From the NCBI GenBank assembly GCA_944384985.1, contig CALWVM010000018.1, forward strand, positions 1-45,528: a stretch of DNA of 45,528 nucleotides, in the 5' to 3' direction. Below the pieces are notes generated by a model. The model searched no databases. It worked only from the letters and a program-made list of their open reading frames with translations, and was not told the DNA's origin. This DNA is from an uncultured Clostridia bacterium (GTDB lineage: Bacteria > Bacillota > Clostridia > Oscillospirales > Acutalibacteraceae). Every line of letters starts with the position of its first letter. Positions within the stretch are counted from its first letter, which is position 1. Of this stretch, positions 1 to 10,931 are shown one piece after another. Both the position numbers and the translations under genes were made by a program.

Positions 1-112
1 GCTCCCGCTTCCGCCCCCCAAAACATCAAGAATCTCGGGTTCCTTTTTCTTCGTCGTTGTTTAATTTTCAAGGTCCGCGCTGTCTTTCGGAACTGATGTC
101 CCGCGCGACAGC
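1..112 (-). other. Leader of an rRNA operon (16S expected off the left edge)
   Basis: Read on the minus strand this stretch contains ACCTTGAAAATTAAACAACG. This kind of sequence recurs in leaders and spacers of rRNA operons in Clostridia. No mature rRNA sequence is visible, so only the leader is inside the window. The edge may be where an assembly stopped at a repeated rRNA operon. The identification rests on recognising the leader motif plus the strong promoter. Confidence 0.6.
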
Positions 113-118
113 TTTGAT

Positions 119-147
119 ATAATAGCAAAACCCACGACAAAAGTCAA
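119..147 (-). promoter_or_regulatory. Strong sigma-A promoter, probable rRNA operon promoter
   Basis: On the minus strand a TTGACT -35 box (142-147) and a TATTAT -10 box (119-124) are separated by exactly 17 bases. Transcription would run off the left edge of the window. The RNA it would make starts with the sequence described in the next entry, which is typical of clostridial rRNA leaders, so I infer that it drives a 16S gene just outside the window. Confidence 0.75.
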
Positions 148-254
148 CACCTATTTTCAAAAAAATTTGATTTTATTTCGAGTTTTTGAAACACCGCCGG
201 GTGTTTGCCTCCCAATCAGCCACAAACCACTTTTCCGAAATGCATTTCTTGAAT

Positions 255-2654
255 TTAATTATTCATTGCCAAGAAGTCAGAATATGAGACCTCGTCGACT
301 CCTTCGGTGTATTGTTCAACTATGTATTCGGCAAACTCTTCATTTACAGTTTCGTGGTAAAATTCAAGTTGCTTTTCCATTGTTGTCTCTGAGGGGTCTA
401 TATACCCCGTCTCTATATGAGCAATTGTATAATTATATTCCTCATTTAAAATATACTGACTATTAAACTCCCTAATTTCAGATTTGTATGTTTCCCACGC
501 TTGCATTCGCTCTACCTCGGAGACAAAATAATCTGTGCACCGATCGCACAAAGCTGTGTAATCCTCTAAAAGCGTTATTGTTAAGATATTGTCAGCAAAG
601 TTAAATTGTGCAACACCGGATGCGTTTGAATTCCAAAAGCTGTTATATTCTGGGACACCAGAAAATGCTTCAAGCGTTTGGTTGCTTTTAATCCCGCTAA
701 CAAATATAACTGCTTGCGTGTTATTATTTTTGGGCAGTATAGGGTAAAGAATATGTGGATCTTCGATATCCGTTTTTATTTCACATTTCGTATATTGATT
801 CCCATTATAGCTAAAAAAACCACCTATAGAAGGAACTCCAGTTGCTCCAAGACGCGACCAATAAACAATTTCAGGAACCTCGTTTCCATCTAAATCAATC
901 AGTTCAACACTAATACTGGTATCCACGAATTCCATACCATATTTGGGAAAGTTATAAATTAATTCAGTCGCAGCCTCTAAATAATTTCCCATCGTCGCCA
1001 AAAATTTCTTGGCCGTATTTTCATCAGCAATGTGCAAACTAAGATCTAATTTCGCAATTTGCTTCTTATTCTGATCTGCTATTTGTTGTGTGCCTTCCAC
1101 GCAGTCATATTTTTCACTATCTTTTGCAAGATAGAAAAGAGCTATTCTTTTATTGGCTTCATCTAACTCGTCATCATAGATGCCTTCGCTGCTGTATTTA
1201 GCAGCAAATTTATTGCCCATCTTATAGCTCTGTATATCTATCAACATGCCTAAGATCTGCGTTAAACGCATCTTGTTACAATCGTCTTGGGTAAGAAGAT
1301 TTTCAGCACTGTCGTCAACACTATTCAGAACAAAATGCTTTAGCTGGCTTGCAAGCATTACATCGTAACCGGAATTGTCGCTCAGGTCAAACCCGGCGGC
1401 GTTGAAAACCGCATCTACAATGCCTGTTGCGAGCTTTACTTTATTTGCACCGGACATAAACTCCTTTGCAGCTATGTCTAAAGCCTCATCTAATAATTCC
1501 TTTTCAATCTCTTCACCCAGTTGCGTCATGGCGCTTTCAACAACTTCATTGCCGTAAAGGTCTGCAATCTCGCTTAGCGCTATTGCACGCATATCATAAT
1601 CACTTGAATCGCTAAACAGTTCAATAGCATCCTTGTGATCCTGATTCATCGTATAAAATTTATAATAGAAATCCACAGCATCTACGAAAACGCCTACCGT
1701 GTCAATATATTGGCTGAAAGAATTGATTTTATCAATTTCCGCCTGTTCTTCCGGAAAAAAGTTTTCAAAGGGCGAAGCATCTCCAAATGAATGCATGGAT
1801 TTATAATCCTCAAACATTGTGGTCAAAGCGTTAGCAGAAAGTTTATATGTTTTTGTCGCTTTCTTATACACATCATTATATAATTCTTCCGTTATGCCAA
1901 GAAAATCGGCTAATAGACTGTCATTATTCAGCAACTGTTCATACGGTTCATTATTTGTCACAGCGCTTTCCAAAATATCAACATACTTCTCTTTTTCCCC
2001 ATAGGAGCCCATAAGATTGGTTACTTTGAAAGAAAAAATCGTTTCTCCAACATAGCCCAGAACACATGCACTTTTATAAAGGCCTTCATCGCCCGCAAAA
2101 ATGTCGTCTCTAAGATCGCTATAATCGAGGCAGGAATTTATTGGATTATAATTATATAAAGCATCACTGATCGATATACCGCTACTTACAATAGATATTG
2201 TATCATTGCTTTTATAAACGACACTTGACTTTAAATAAGCCGCCATTTCCCCAAGCGGGAAAAAATATAAATCGCCGAATTGATAAAAATCTAAATCAAG
2301 GGTCTCTTTTTGATATGTCAAATAGTAGATGTCGATCGTTGCACTTTCATAATTGAAAACCACTTTAGAGTTGGCTCTTTCATATTCCTGACCGACTCTG
2401 ACAAATGCAGTATTTTCTTCGTCATAATTATACATTGTGTAGTCTTCAAAGACACTGATCGGAGCATACAGAGTATCATTTCTAACGTAAAACACATTGT
2501 TTGCATCCGTGATTTCCGTGCCCGTTTCATCATATCCCATGATATCGAGCAACACAAAATACCCATCCTCAGCATACGCAACTATATTGCACATACCGAA
2601 CAACACAACGAGCGCGCAAAATGCGGAGAGTATTTGGCGTGACAGTTTCTTCAT
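255..2654 (-). CDS. Large secreted protein with copper-amine-oxidase-N-like domain
   Basis: A 799-residue protein with a clear N-terminal signal peptide (MKK, a hydrophobic run to about residue 28, AYA cleavage site). Residues about 30-160 show the repeated VRNDTLYAPISVFEDY and LYFFPLGEMAAYL pattern typical of the Cu_amine_oxidase_N-type beta domain common in secreted Firmicute proteins. The middle, about 200-520, is acidic and helical. Near the C-terminus the stretch VELIDLDGNEVPEIVYWS resembles FG-GAP/VCBS-type calcium loops. Its ATG overlaps the stop of the upstream lipoprotein gene (ATGA) and has a GGAG site, so the two are co-translated. No catalytic motif is recognised; an extracellular binding or surface role is inferred. 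Confidence 0.8.
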   Translation of the reverse strand: MKKLSRQILSAFCALVVLFGMCNIVAYAEDGYFVLLDIMGYDETGTEITDANNVFYVRNDTLYAPISVFEDYTMYNYDEENTAFVRVGQEYERANSKVVFNYESATIDIYYLTYQKETLDLDFYQFGDLYFFPLGEMAAYLKSSVVYKSNDTISIVSSGISISDALYNYNPINSCLDYSDLRDDIFAGDEGLYKSACVLGYVGETIFSFKVTNLMGSYGEKEKYVDILESAVTNNEPYEQLLNNDSLLADFLGITEELYNDVYKKATKTYKLSANALTTMFEDYKSMHSFGDASPFENFFPEEQAEIDKINSFSQYIDTVGVFVDAVDFYYKFYTMNQDHKDAIELFSDSSDYDMRAIALSEIADLYGNEVVESAMTQLGEEIEKELLDEALDIAAKEFMSGANKVKLATGIVDAVFNAAGFDLSDNSGYDVMLASQLKHFVLNSVDDSAENLLTQDDCNKMRLTQILGMLIDIQSYKMGNKFAAKYSSEGIYDDELDEANKRIALFYLAKDSEKYDCVEGTQQIADQNKKQIAKLDLSLHIADENTAKKFLATMGNYLEAATELIYNFPKYGMEFVDTSISVELIDLDGNEVPEIVYWSRLGATGVPSIGGFFSYNGNQYTKCEIKTDIEDPHILYPILPKNNNTQAVIFVSGIKSNQTLEAFSGVPEYNSFWNSNASGVAQFNFADNILTITLLEDYTALCDRCTDYFVSEVERMQAWETYKSEIREFNSQYILNEEYNYTIAHIETGYIDPSETTMEKQLEFYHETVNEEFAEYIVEQYTEGVDEVSYSDFLAMNN

Positions 2655-3151
2655 GATGCTTCTCCTTCCAATATTCTCTGCATTTCATTCATACAATATG
2701 AATAGCTGTAACCACACATCGCATCGATAAAGCCTTCACTGAAAATAACTGAAAACCCATTTTCAGTTTCAAGCACTAATAAAGTTTGTTGTGTCGTTTT
2801 CGGCTCGGCATCCCGAATTATTTCTTTAATTTTGTTGTTCATTTCTTCATCGGTTGGCATGTGTTCAATACTACTTTGGTACTGCTTTATTCCTTCCAAA
2901 GCATCGGCCGAAGTTACATTTAATGTAACGGTATAACAGTTCTTCTCAGTTTCTTCTATTTCTGTGACCGTAAAAGAAGCGGAATCTTCAAGGCTTTTCA
3001 CAAAACTGTTTGCATCATATTCTTCATTTGAATTCCATGCTTTTTCAATTTCCGTTTGCATAGTTTCAACTGACACGGATTTTCCACATCCGAACAAGCA
3101 AAAAGCCAATAGCAGCAACAGTAAAACGCCTAAAGAAATTCCTTTTCTCAT
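2651..3151 (-). CDS. Small lipoprotein of unknown function
   Basis: 166 residues beginning with MRKG, a leucine-rich membrane segment and the lipobox LFGC (Cys at about residue 22), so it is predicted to be lipid-anchored outside the cell. The mature part is acidic, about 140 residues, with a predicted alpha/beta mix. It has no motif I recognise. A GGAGG ribosome site precedes the ATG. It is the first gene of a two-gene unit, its stop overlapping the start of the large secreted protein. Function unknown. Confidence 0.8.
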   Translation of the reverse strand: MRKGISLGVLLLLLLAFCLFGCGKSVSVETMQTEIEKAWNSNEEYDANSFVKSLEDSASFTVTEIEETEKNCYTVTLNVTSADALEGIKQYQSSIEHMPTDEEMNNKIKEIIRDAEPKTTQQTLLVLETENGFSVIFSEGFIDAMCGYSYSYCMNEMQRILEGEAS

Positions 3152-3310
3152 AAAATACCTCCAAAAAAAGAAGCATCAACATCTGTGGGTGTTTGTTTTC
3201 CTTTTTCCTTCATAAATAAGACAGATGAGTGACTCCTACAAATTACGTTTCAGTCAAAGAAAGCAGGCATACCGTTATTGCAGGTTTATAGGTGATCTGT
3301 TTTCTGTAAT

Positions 3311-4243
3311 TCAATCCGTAAAATTCGTAATTCTGTAAACGACCTTATTCTCATTTTCAAGTGTAAGTTGGCTATAGTTTTCATCGTAAGTTGCGTATGT
3401 CGTGCTTTCTTCATACGGCGTCAAAGACATTTTGTTTGTGTCATTATATAGAGCATAATCATACGCTTGGTATACCCAGGATTCACGATCCGCATCGTAG
3501 TGCAGAACTCTTGCATTTCCTTCAGATAAATCAAAATCCTTGTAATTATAATAGAATTTATATATCTCTACATCAGGGTCTAAATTATATAGTTGGTTAC
3601 GAAAATCATTGTATGCCGATTGGCTCGCAAAGCCTGAATAGCCCTGCGCAAGGGAGGGAGCATTTACTGTTGACCAGGTTTCAAAGAGAAGCTTTTTATA
3701 TAGTTGATTTTTGTCGTCTCCATCGTCGGGAAAATGGGATAGATTTATGACGGAGTCTGACTGCATAGTTTCATAATATTCTTCTGCATCTTCCGAAAAA
3801 CGAAGATTTAAAGTCTCCCATCCATCAAAATAAATTCCGGTAAACATCAATTTATACTGTTCTTCATTGCTGTAATACCGATAAATTTCAATCTCACCGT
3901 CTTCTGTTAATCGATATTTCCATACATGCTGCGCGCAGGTTAAGGCTGTTCCGTCATAGGTCCCGTCGCTGCCCTCTCGAAAAACAAAGCCATAGTCGTT
4001 GCCATATTCTAAATCTATATCATACCCTCCATTCCATTGCGGTGTCGCCAACCAGAATCCGTCTGTCAATAATCGTGATTGTATATTGGCAGCTTCTGAA
4101 TCCTCATGATAATTGGAATCATCGTTTGTGAGGCCGTTTTCCCCATTGTGACTGCCACAACCGGATAAAGCCCCTGCAAGTATTGCAAAAAGTGCAATAA
4201 TAGAGATAACTCTTTTTGTATTTTGTAAAAAGATGGATTTCAT
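3311..4243 (-). CDS. Lipoprotein of unknown function
   Basis: 310 residues from the ATG at 4243, chosen because AAAGGAG lies 7 bases upstream and because it places a signal peptide at the N-terminus. Longer in-frame starts add ten residues without such a site. The lipobox LSGC is near residue 31. The mature protein is rich in Tyr, Asp and Asn and has many short beta-like segments. No conserved catalytic motif is seen. It is followed by the secreted-protein pair and preceded by a hairpin that separates it from the zinc-ribbon gene. Function unknown. Confidence 0.8.
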   Translation of the reverse strand: MKSIFLQNTKRVISIIALFAILAGALSGCGSHNGENGLTNDDSNYHEDSEAANIQSRLLTDGFWLATPQWNGGYDIDLEYGNDYGFVFREGSDGTYDGTALTCAQHVWKYRLTEDGEIEIYRYYSNEEQYKLMFTGIYFDGWETLNLRFSEDAEEYYETMQSDSVINLSHFPDDGDDKNQLYKKLLFETWSTVNAPSLAQGYSGFASQSAYNDFRNQLYNLDPDVEIYKFYYNYKDFDLSEGNARVLHYDADRESWVYQAYDYALYNDTNKMSLTPYEESTTYATYDENYSQLTLENENKVVYRITNFTD

Positions 4244-4314
4244 TTGACGCTCCTTTACAATAAACCAAACCATTACTTTTTTCTTTGAGCCGCCAACAAA
4301 GAGAATAAAGGGAT

Positions 4315-4344
4315 AGTTCCGTGCCCTGAATTAGGCACGGAACT
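4315..4344 (-). terminator. Hairpin, probable terminator after the zinc-ribbon/TPR gene
   Basis: A perfect 11-bp stem (AGTTCCGTGCC at 4315-4325 with GGCACGGAACT at 4334-4344) directly after the stop of the 4360-5850 gene. The U-tract on the minus strand is weak and interrupted, so termination may be partial. Confidence 0.6.
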
Positions 4345-4359
4345 TGCTCTTAAAGATTC

Positions 4360-5850
4360 TTATTGTTGTGGTAAATTCTTTTTGGCTACAAGATTAGCAA
4401 TCCCAAAGGTGTTATCCCCCCAGTAACTGTCGCCCGTTGTACCGCAAAAACGAATTTCTAAAGTTTGCACACCACTTACGCTAAAACTAAAATCTTGCGG
4501 CAAAACACCCGTAGTAATTTTAGGGGATGTATAGAGTAATTTTCCATCTCCATATGCCTCAAAGTAGCCAGTAAACTTATCGCTTTTTGCCTCATTGCAT
4601 AAAAAGATTGTCCCGCCAACCGTGTCATAGCGTCCACCCAAGTTATAAAATAGATGATCCATGTCCAAAGCTGCCGCTTCACTGTTGCCGACATACACTT
4701 GAATTACATTCTTGAATTCTTGGTTATCGTTAGAAATCTCACCATCCATGAAATGATAGTTGCCATATGCTGTTCCTTCTTCTTCTCTGAAAACATTTTC
4801 CTCTTTATAAAGCTCAAACGGCAAATACATCTTGTACTCGTCCAGCTTCGCCTGATAATCGCCGTTCGGGTTAATTGCGATCGCGGCTTCTACATTGCCG
4901 ACTGCTGCGTTCACATCGCCCGCTTGGAATTCCGCTTCAGCCTTTTGCATATAGCTGTCAGCATAGGTCGTCATTACGGTGTTCATTTTCTCCTGCACTT
5001 CTGCGGAGGACTGCCCAACGGACTCCAAATACGCCTGAGCTGAACGCAGCAATTCCATGCCGCCGTCTATATCGCCGTCCTGCACGTAGGCATCCACCTG
5101 TGCAAGTGCAGCCTGAATGTATCCATCTGCACATTCACCGATCATGGTAACCGAATCGCTGTACTCCGAATCCGAGCCTAAAACACCTTGAAAGTAATCA
5201 ATCGCCGTTTCATAGTCCTGTTCGGTTTTATAAGCATACAGGCCATCACAGTAGTTCTCTTTGGAATCGATCAAATCATCCAAATCATCCCATGCTGTTT
5301 GATTTACGGGAGAAACGCTGGCGGAAAGATCGATTGCCGAATCGGAGACAAGCGTACCGTATTCCGAAGACAGATATTGCTCCACTGCACCATCTCCCGA
5401 CGTTTGAGCTGCCGCGTCGAAATCGTGGGCATTCAGATTGGTTTTAATATCTGCAATCGTATCGGCAATTACCTCGTCATATTTCTGCCGTTTTTTGCTG
5501 TCGCCATAGGATGCCGAATACACCTCATACACGCGACTACCGCTTTTAGAATCGATCGCGCGCTTTAATTCAGCAGTTTCCGCCAGATTGGAAATTACAA
5601 CAATTCCGGTTATAACCAACACCAGAGCCACACACGCCGAAACCGCAATTGCAATCTTTTTCTTTTTGGGCATCAATGCAAATTTGGATGGCTTTTTGAC
5701 TTTAGGCATTTGAGATACAGGTTGGAACGTGGTCTGCACCCCGTTTGCAGGCTGCGGTGTAGGATGCGGCGCATCGTTGACCGGAGCGCCGCATTTCAGG
5801 CAAAAATTCTGCCCGGGCTTGATTTCATTTCCACATTTTTTACAGAACAT
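4360..5850 (-). CDS. Zinc-ribbon, single-TM protein with TPR-like repeats
   Basis: 496 residues. The N-terminus carries a zinc ribbon (CKKC near residue 3, CLKC near residue 17). A Pro/Gln linker and a basic KPSKFALMPKKKK stretch follow, then one membrane helix at about 69-90. The extracytoplasmic part contains TPR-like helical units (for example around residues 205-340, with YKTEQDYETAIDYFQGVL and a QAGDVNAAVGNVEAAIAINP unit). The last about 130 residues look beta-rich and resemble NPCBM-type domains that end in a TLEIRF strand (ARF/VQTLEIRFCGTTGD). The topology is cytoplasmic zinc ribbon, TM, exterior sensor. It belongs to the run of zinc-ribbon genes here. Precise function unknown. Confidence 0.8.
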   Translation of the reverse strand: MFCKKCGNEIKPGQNFCLKCGAPVNDAPHPTPQPANGVQTTFQPVSQMPKVKKPSKFALMPKKKKIAIAVSACVALVLVITGIVVISNLAETAELKRAIDSKSGSRVYEVYSASYGDSKKRQKYDEVIADTIADIKTNLNAHDFDAAAQTSGDGAVEQYLSSEYGTLVSDSAIDLSASVSPVNQTAWDDLDDLIDSKENYCDGLYAYKTEQDYETAIDYFQGVLGSDSEYSDSVTMIGECADGYIQAALAQVDAYVQDGDIDGGMELLRSAQAYLESVGQSSAEVQEKMNTVMTTYADSYMQKAEAEFQAGDVNAAVGNVEAAIAINPNGDYQAKLDEYKMYLPFELYKEENVFREEEGTAYGNYHFMDGEISNDNQEFKNVIQVYVGNSEAAALDMDHLFYNLGGRYDTVGGTIFLCNEAKSDKFTGYFEAYGDGKLLYTSPKITTGVLPQDFSFSVSGVQTLEIRFCGTTGDSYWGDNTFGIANLVAKKNLPQQ

Positions 5851-5893
5851 ATGTAAGATACTCCATTCTTATTACACAACAGCCGTTATGCGG

Positions 5894-6472
5894 TTACCAA
5901 GAAAAACTGTAAAAGTCTTCGTAGCAGTCTTTGCAAACATCCTCTGTTTGCCCAAAAAAGGAAATCGTGTTTTTCTTTCCGAAGTAGACATCCCCGCATT
6001 CCTCACAGCGGTGGATATTCGTAATAACCACCAACAGAAGTACGACAAAGACGGCAACTGCGGCAATCATAATATTTCTTTGCTTGTTCGGCGAGGCAGA
6101 CTTAACCTTTGCGGCTGTATTATGTACGCCGTCTTTCATCATTTTTACCGCTTCGCTGTTTGCAAAGTCCTTTTGCACCGATTGCAGGAACGCATTATTT
6201 TGCGCTTTTTCTTTCACAGACTGCCACGCACTGCCGTAGCCCATGACAGCGTTTTGCTGCTCTTTCGTGGGCAGAGAGAGGTTCTGCCCGCAGTTTGGGC
6301 AGAACGCAGCGTTTTGTCCCGTAAGATCTGCGTGGCAATTTGGACAATAGGTTGCCGCTTCTTCTATACGCGGCGCAATGTCCTCATCGGGCATAAATTC
6401 GTTGCCGCCGCAATTTGAGCAGAATTTCGCGTCGTCCTCTAATTTGTTTTTACAATTTACGCAAATTTTCAT
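5894..6472 (-). CDS. Double zinc-ribbon membrane protein
   Basis: 192 residues with two N-terminal zinc ribbons (CVNC...CSNC and CPNC...CPNC), a helical middle and a membrane segment at about 135-157 (IMIAAVAVFVVLLLVVI). The C-terminus carries another CxxC pair (CEECGDVYFG...CKDC), so metal-binding ends lie on both sides of the membrane helix. AAGGAGG precedes the ATG. It is followed after 43 bases by the TPR/zinc-ribbon gene. Function unknown; zinc binding is inferred from the cysteine spacing. Confidence 0.8.
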   Translation of the reverse strand: MKICVNCKNKLEDDAKFCSNCGGNEFMPDEDIAPRIEEAATYCPNCHADLTGQNAAFCPNCGQNLSLPTKEQQNAVMGYGSAWQSVKEKAQNNAFLQSVQKDFANSEAVKMMKDGVHNTAAKVKSASPNKQRNIMIAAVAVFVVLLLVVITNIHRCEECGDVYFGKKNTISFFGQTEDVCKDCYEDFYSFSW

Positions 6473-6501
6473 TTTGTTCCTCCTTAGTCAGACGTTTAGA
6501 A

Positions 6502-7068
6502 TTAAAAATCAAAGCAAAACACGAACCATCCATCCGATACCTGCACTAAAACCGTACTGAACCCTTCAATTCGAAACAGTGCTACGTCGTTAATCTTTTC
6601 CATATATCTGACTGCATATATACATGATTGTATTTCCTGTAAAAGCCAAGAAAACTCTTCCTTGTCATCTAAAGATGCACTACTGTATATAATTATTTCC
6701 GTGTCCGCATCAGGTAGAAAAAGTTCTGAAGCAATATTCGCATTAGTAAAGTACTCACATTGCTCTATTTCAGAGAGTGACTTACTTTCAATGTCCACTA
6801 AAACTGACGTATAGCTGTCGTACGATTGATAAGCGTACTCCAGCGCCTGCTCCGCTCCCGGCAGCATATAGGGCGTTATGTAATCGGGATCGGCTCGTTT
6901 CAGCATTTCCACAATGGCGTTTTCCAACTCCGAAATCGTATAGCCCTGCATGCTCTCGGTGGTGGTCTCCATGGTGGTTTGCGTGGGCGTTTCGGTAGAG
7001 CTACCGCACCCGGTGAGCAGCACTGTCAAAAACAGGCACGCCGCTACAAGCAAAGACAGATATTTCAT
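6502..7068 (-). CDS. Lipoprotein of unknown function
   Basis: 188 residues from the ATG at 7068, chosen for its GGGAGGAG site 6 bases upstream and because it begins the signal peptide MKYLSLLVAACLF with lipobox LTGC. The upstream in-frame start adds 19 residues and no SD. A Thr-rich linker (TETPTQTTMETTTES) follows the lipid anchor, then an alpha/beta globular part. No known motif. It lies between two zinc-ribbon membrane proteins on the same strand. Confidence 0.75.
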   Translation of the reverse strand: MKYLSLLVAACLFLTVLLTGCGSSTETPTQTTMETTTESMQGYTISELENAIVEMLKRADPDYITPYMLPGAEQALEYAYQSYDSYTSVLVDIESKSLSEIEQCEYFTNANIASELFLPDADTEIIIYSSASLDDKEEFSWLLQEIQSCIYAVRYMEKINDVALFRIEGFSTVLVQVSDGWFVFCFDF

Positions 7069-7143
7069 ATGGGTCTCCTCCCTTTTTGCAATCTGCATCG
7101 GCTGTGCATATGCTTGCCCCCACACAGCCTCCCTTTTGGCGCT

Positions 7144-7686
7144 TCAGCCGACGTGGTTATAATTTGCGGCAAGCTGGTTCATAGCCTTGGACAATTTATA
7201 TATGTAAACAAAAGGTCCAACCACAATCAACAAGCCCAGCACATCCCAGCCCCAAAACGTCCCCGCTCCGAAACTATGCGCATAGGGAAGTGCACGACGC
7301 GCCAGTTCCGCACCGATGCGCGCAGACAGTTTGTGAAACCAAACCAGCGTACCGATACCAAACGTCAACGGCGTAATCACAAAAAACAACAGGCAATAGT
7401 GCATGGTCTTTTTGCCGTCGTACCGAGATGCTATAATGTTGATATCCGTAGAAATCGATGAATAATACACGAGCGAATAAATCCCCAGCGTAACGATAGA
7501 AAGCAGAATGAATTTCAAAAGCCCCCTGTTGGTTTTTAGCTGGGAAACAGGGCGCTGTGCCGCGGCATTTTCTGCTACAGGTGGGTTGGCTGCGGTCTGC
7601 GGCTGTGCCACCACGCTTTGTCCGCATTTTGCACAACCAACAGCGTTGTCATCCAATTGAGTACCACAATTTGAACAAAATTTCAT
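7144..7686 (-). CDS. Zinc-ribbon protein with DUF4234-type membrane domain
   Basis: 180 residues. An N-terminal zinc ribbon (CSNC near residue 4, CAKC near residue 18) is followed by a Gln/Ala-rich linker. The membrane domain begins with LSIVTLGIYSLVYYSSIS, the signature of DUF4234 proteins, and has about three helices (about 58-75, 96-118, 145-165). GGAGG precedes the ATG. The family is of unknown function; zinc-ribbon plus DUF4234 architectures are common in Clostridia. It sits inside the lipoprotein/zinc-ribbon cluster. Confidence 0.85.
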   Translation of the reverse strand: MKFCSNCGTQLDDNAVGCAKCGQSVVAQPQTAANPPVAENAAAQRPVSQLKTNRGLLKFILLSIVTLGIYSLVYYSSISTDINIIASRYDGKKTMHYCLLFFVITPLTFGIGTLVWFHKLSARIGAELARRALPYAHSFGAGTFWGWDVLGLLIVVGPFVYIYKLSKAMNQLAANYNHVG

Positions 7687-7739
7687 TTTTTATTCCTCCA
7701 ATTATTGTTTTTGGGTTTATCATTTTGGGGCTTTTTAAT

Positions 7740-8654
7740 TCAGACTATTTCTATAAAGCTGTTATAGGTATCCACATAGTATACGCCTGACTCAAGCCCT
7801 GAAAAATCGACTTGAAAATAACCATTTTTGGTTTTTTCAACCGGTAGCTTTACCGACCCAACGCCACCTCCCGGCTTTTGGTAAACTTTAATATATTCCA
7901 AATATGCTTGAACTGTAAATTCCTCCCATTCGGTTCCATTATATCCGCCGAAGGTAAATTCTTCATTCTTTTGAGCGTTTAAAAGCTTATATCCATCGAC
8001 CGGAGCAAGACCAATCTTGTCATAAAAAACATCGGAATGATTATTGACATACTCTGTTAAATCTTGTCCGTTACACTCCGTTAATCCATACAGGTGCCCT
8101 CCACGAATACTCAGTTCAGTTTTCGGGAAATATTCCGACAGAAAGACATACGGATTATCAGCTACTTTCCCGCTATCCGGTTCGTCTGTAAATTCATCGA
8201 AAAAATTGAGTGGAACCGTATACTGTGCTGTCGTTTCATCAACCGGAAACAAAGAAATAGTCTCTTTTGTTTCATATATGCCGATTATAGAATCTTTTTT
8301 TATTTTGGGGATTGGTTCGTCAGCATGTTTCCACAAGACTATATATTTCTTTTCCTGAACATCCCAATCGCTATAATCGGTAAAGCAGGGATTCTCATCA
8401 CTTGCTGTTTTCGAATAGGATTTCAACTCCACAACACCGTCTTCATTCAACGGCACATACCCCTCGCTGTCCAAAGTAATGGTCAACGGGATTGTGTTTT
8501 CCGGTTCTGTAACGCTTTCGGTTGTCGCAGGCATGGTCGAAGCGTTTACTGCTGAATCACTGTAATTTACCGTCGGGGAGCTTGATTCTCCGCACGCCGT
8601 AAACAACAGACTCAGCGCAAGCAAAACAGAAAGCAATGCAATTGGCTTTTTCAT
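7740..8654 (-). CDS. Lipoprotein of unknown function
   Basis: 304 residues. A signal peptide with lipobox FTAC (Cys near residue 21) is followed by a Ser/Thr-rich spacer and a beta-rich globular part. No conserved catalytic residues are recognised. The start ATG has GGTGGAG upstream. It is the promoter-proximal gene of the left accessory cluster, with its own consensus-like promoter at 8695-8723, and is separated from pckG by that gene's terminator. Confidence 0.8.
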   Translation of the reverse strand: MKKPIALLSVLLALSLLFTACGESSSPTVNYSDSAVNASTMPATTESVTEPENTIPLTITLDSEGYVPLNEDGVVELKSYSKTASDENPCFTDYSDWDVQEKKYIVLWKHADEPIPKIKKDSIIGIYETKETISLFPVDETTAQYTVPLNFFDEFTDEPDSGKVADNPYVFLSEYFPKTELSIRGGHLYGLTECNGQDLTEYVNNHSDVFYDKIGLAPVDGYKLLNAQKNEEFTFGGYNGTEWEEFTVQAYLEYIKVYQKPGGGVGSVKLPVEKTKNGYFQVDFSGLESGVYYVDTYNSFIEIV

Positions 8655-8694
8655 GATTTCTCCACCGTGAAACTATGATTATATCTTTAAATGT

Positions 8695-8723
8695 ATGATA
8701 CCGAATTCGACCATGCTTGACAA
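8695..8723 (-). promoter_or_regulatory. Promoter of the left accessory cluster
   Basis: Minus-strand TTGTCA (8718-8723) and TATCAT (8695-8700) separated by 17 bases, about 40 bases before the ATG at 8654. Confidence 0.6.
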
Positions 8724-8854
8724 GCATATCAGGGCATACGACTTTATTTGCGTGGTATAAGGCAATTACAAGAGCTCTGATTTTTGTATAATTAAATTGA
8801 ATAATTCAAGCTACACTTATAATTTCTATTCTGAAGAGATACACTAACGACAAC

Positions 8855-8902
8855 AAAAAAGCCCAATGGCGTTCGCACAAATGCGCAAATGCCATCGGGC
8901 TC
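8855..8902 (-). terminator. Intrinsic terminator of pckG
   Basis: On the minus strand, AGCCCGATGGCATTTGCGC folds back on GCGAACGCCATTGGGCT (8861-8901) and is followed by TTTTTTG. It lies 20 bases after the pckG stop. Confidence 0.85.
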
Positions 8903-8920
8903 TATATTAAGAAACTGTTG

Positions 8921-10711
<1,791 letters not shown>

Positions 10712-10812
10712 GATTCATTCTCCTTCTCAAAAACTTCGGCTTTCGCCGAGCTGATTTTGCATGATCGGCATTCCAAAAATGCAGAATGGAAGAAATCCCC
10801 ATTCGATATAGC

Positions 10813-10841
10813 ATTATAATATAGCCCACCGAAAAAAGCAA
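10813..10841 (-). promoter_or_regulatory. pckG promoter
   Basis: TTGCTT (10836-10841) and a perfect TATAAT (10813-10818) with a 17-base spacer on the minus strand. It leaves an approximately 95-base leader before the pckG ATG. Confidence 0.6.
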
Positions 10842-10931
10842 CATGGAAAATGTTAAGAAAATGTCAATTCTATGTCGCTTTTTGATGAACAATCCACAAA
10901 AGGGCGCGCACCTGTCCCAAAAATCGGCGCA

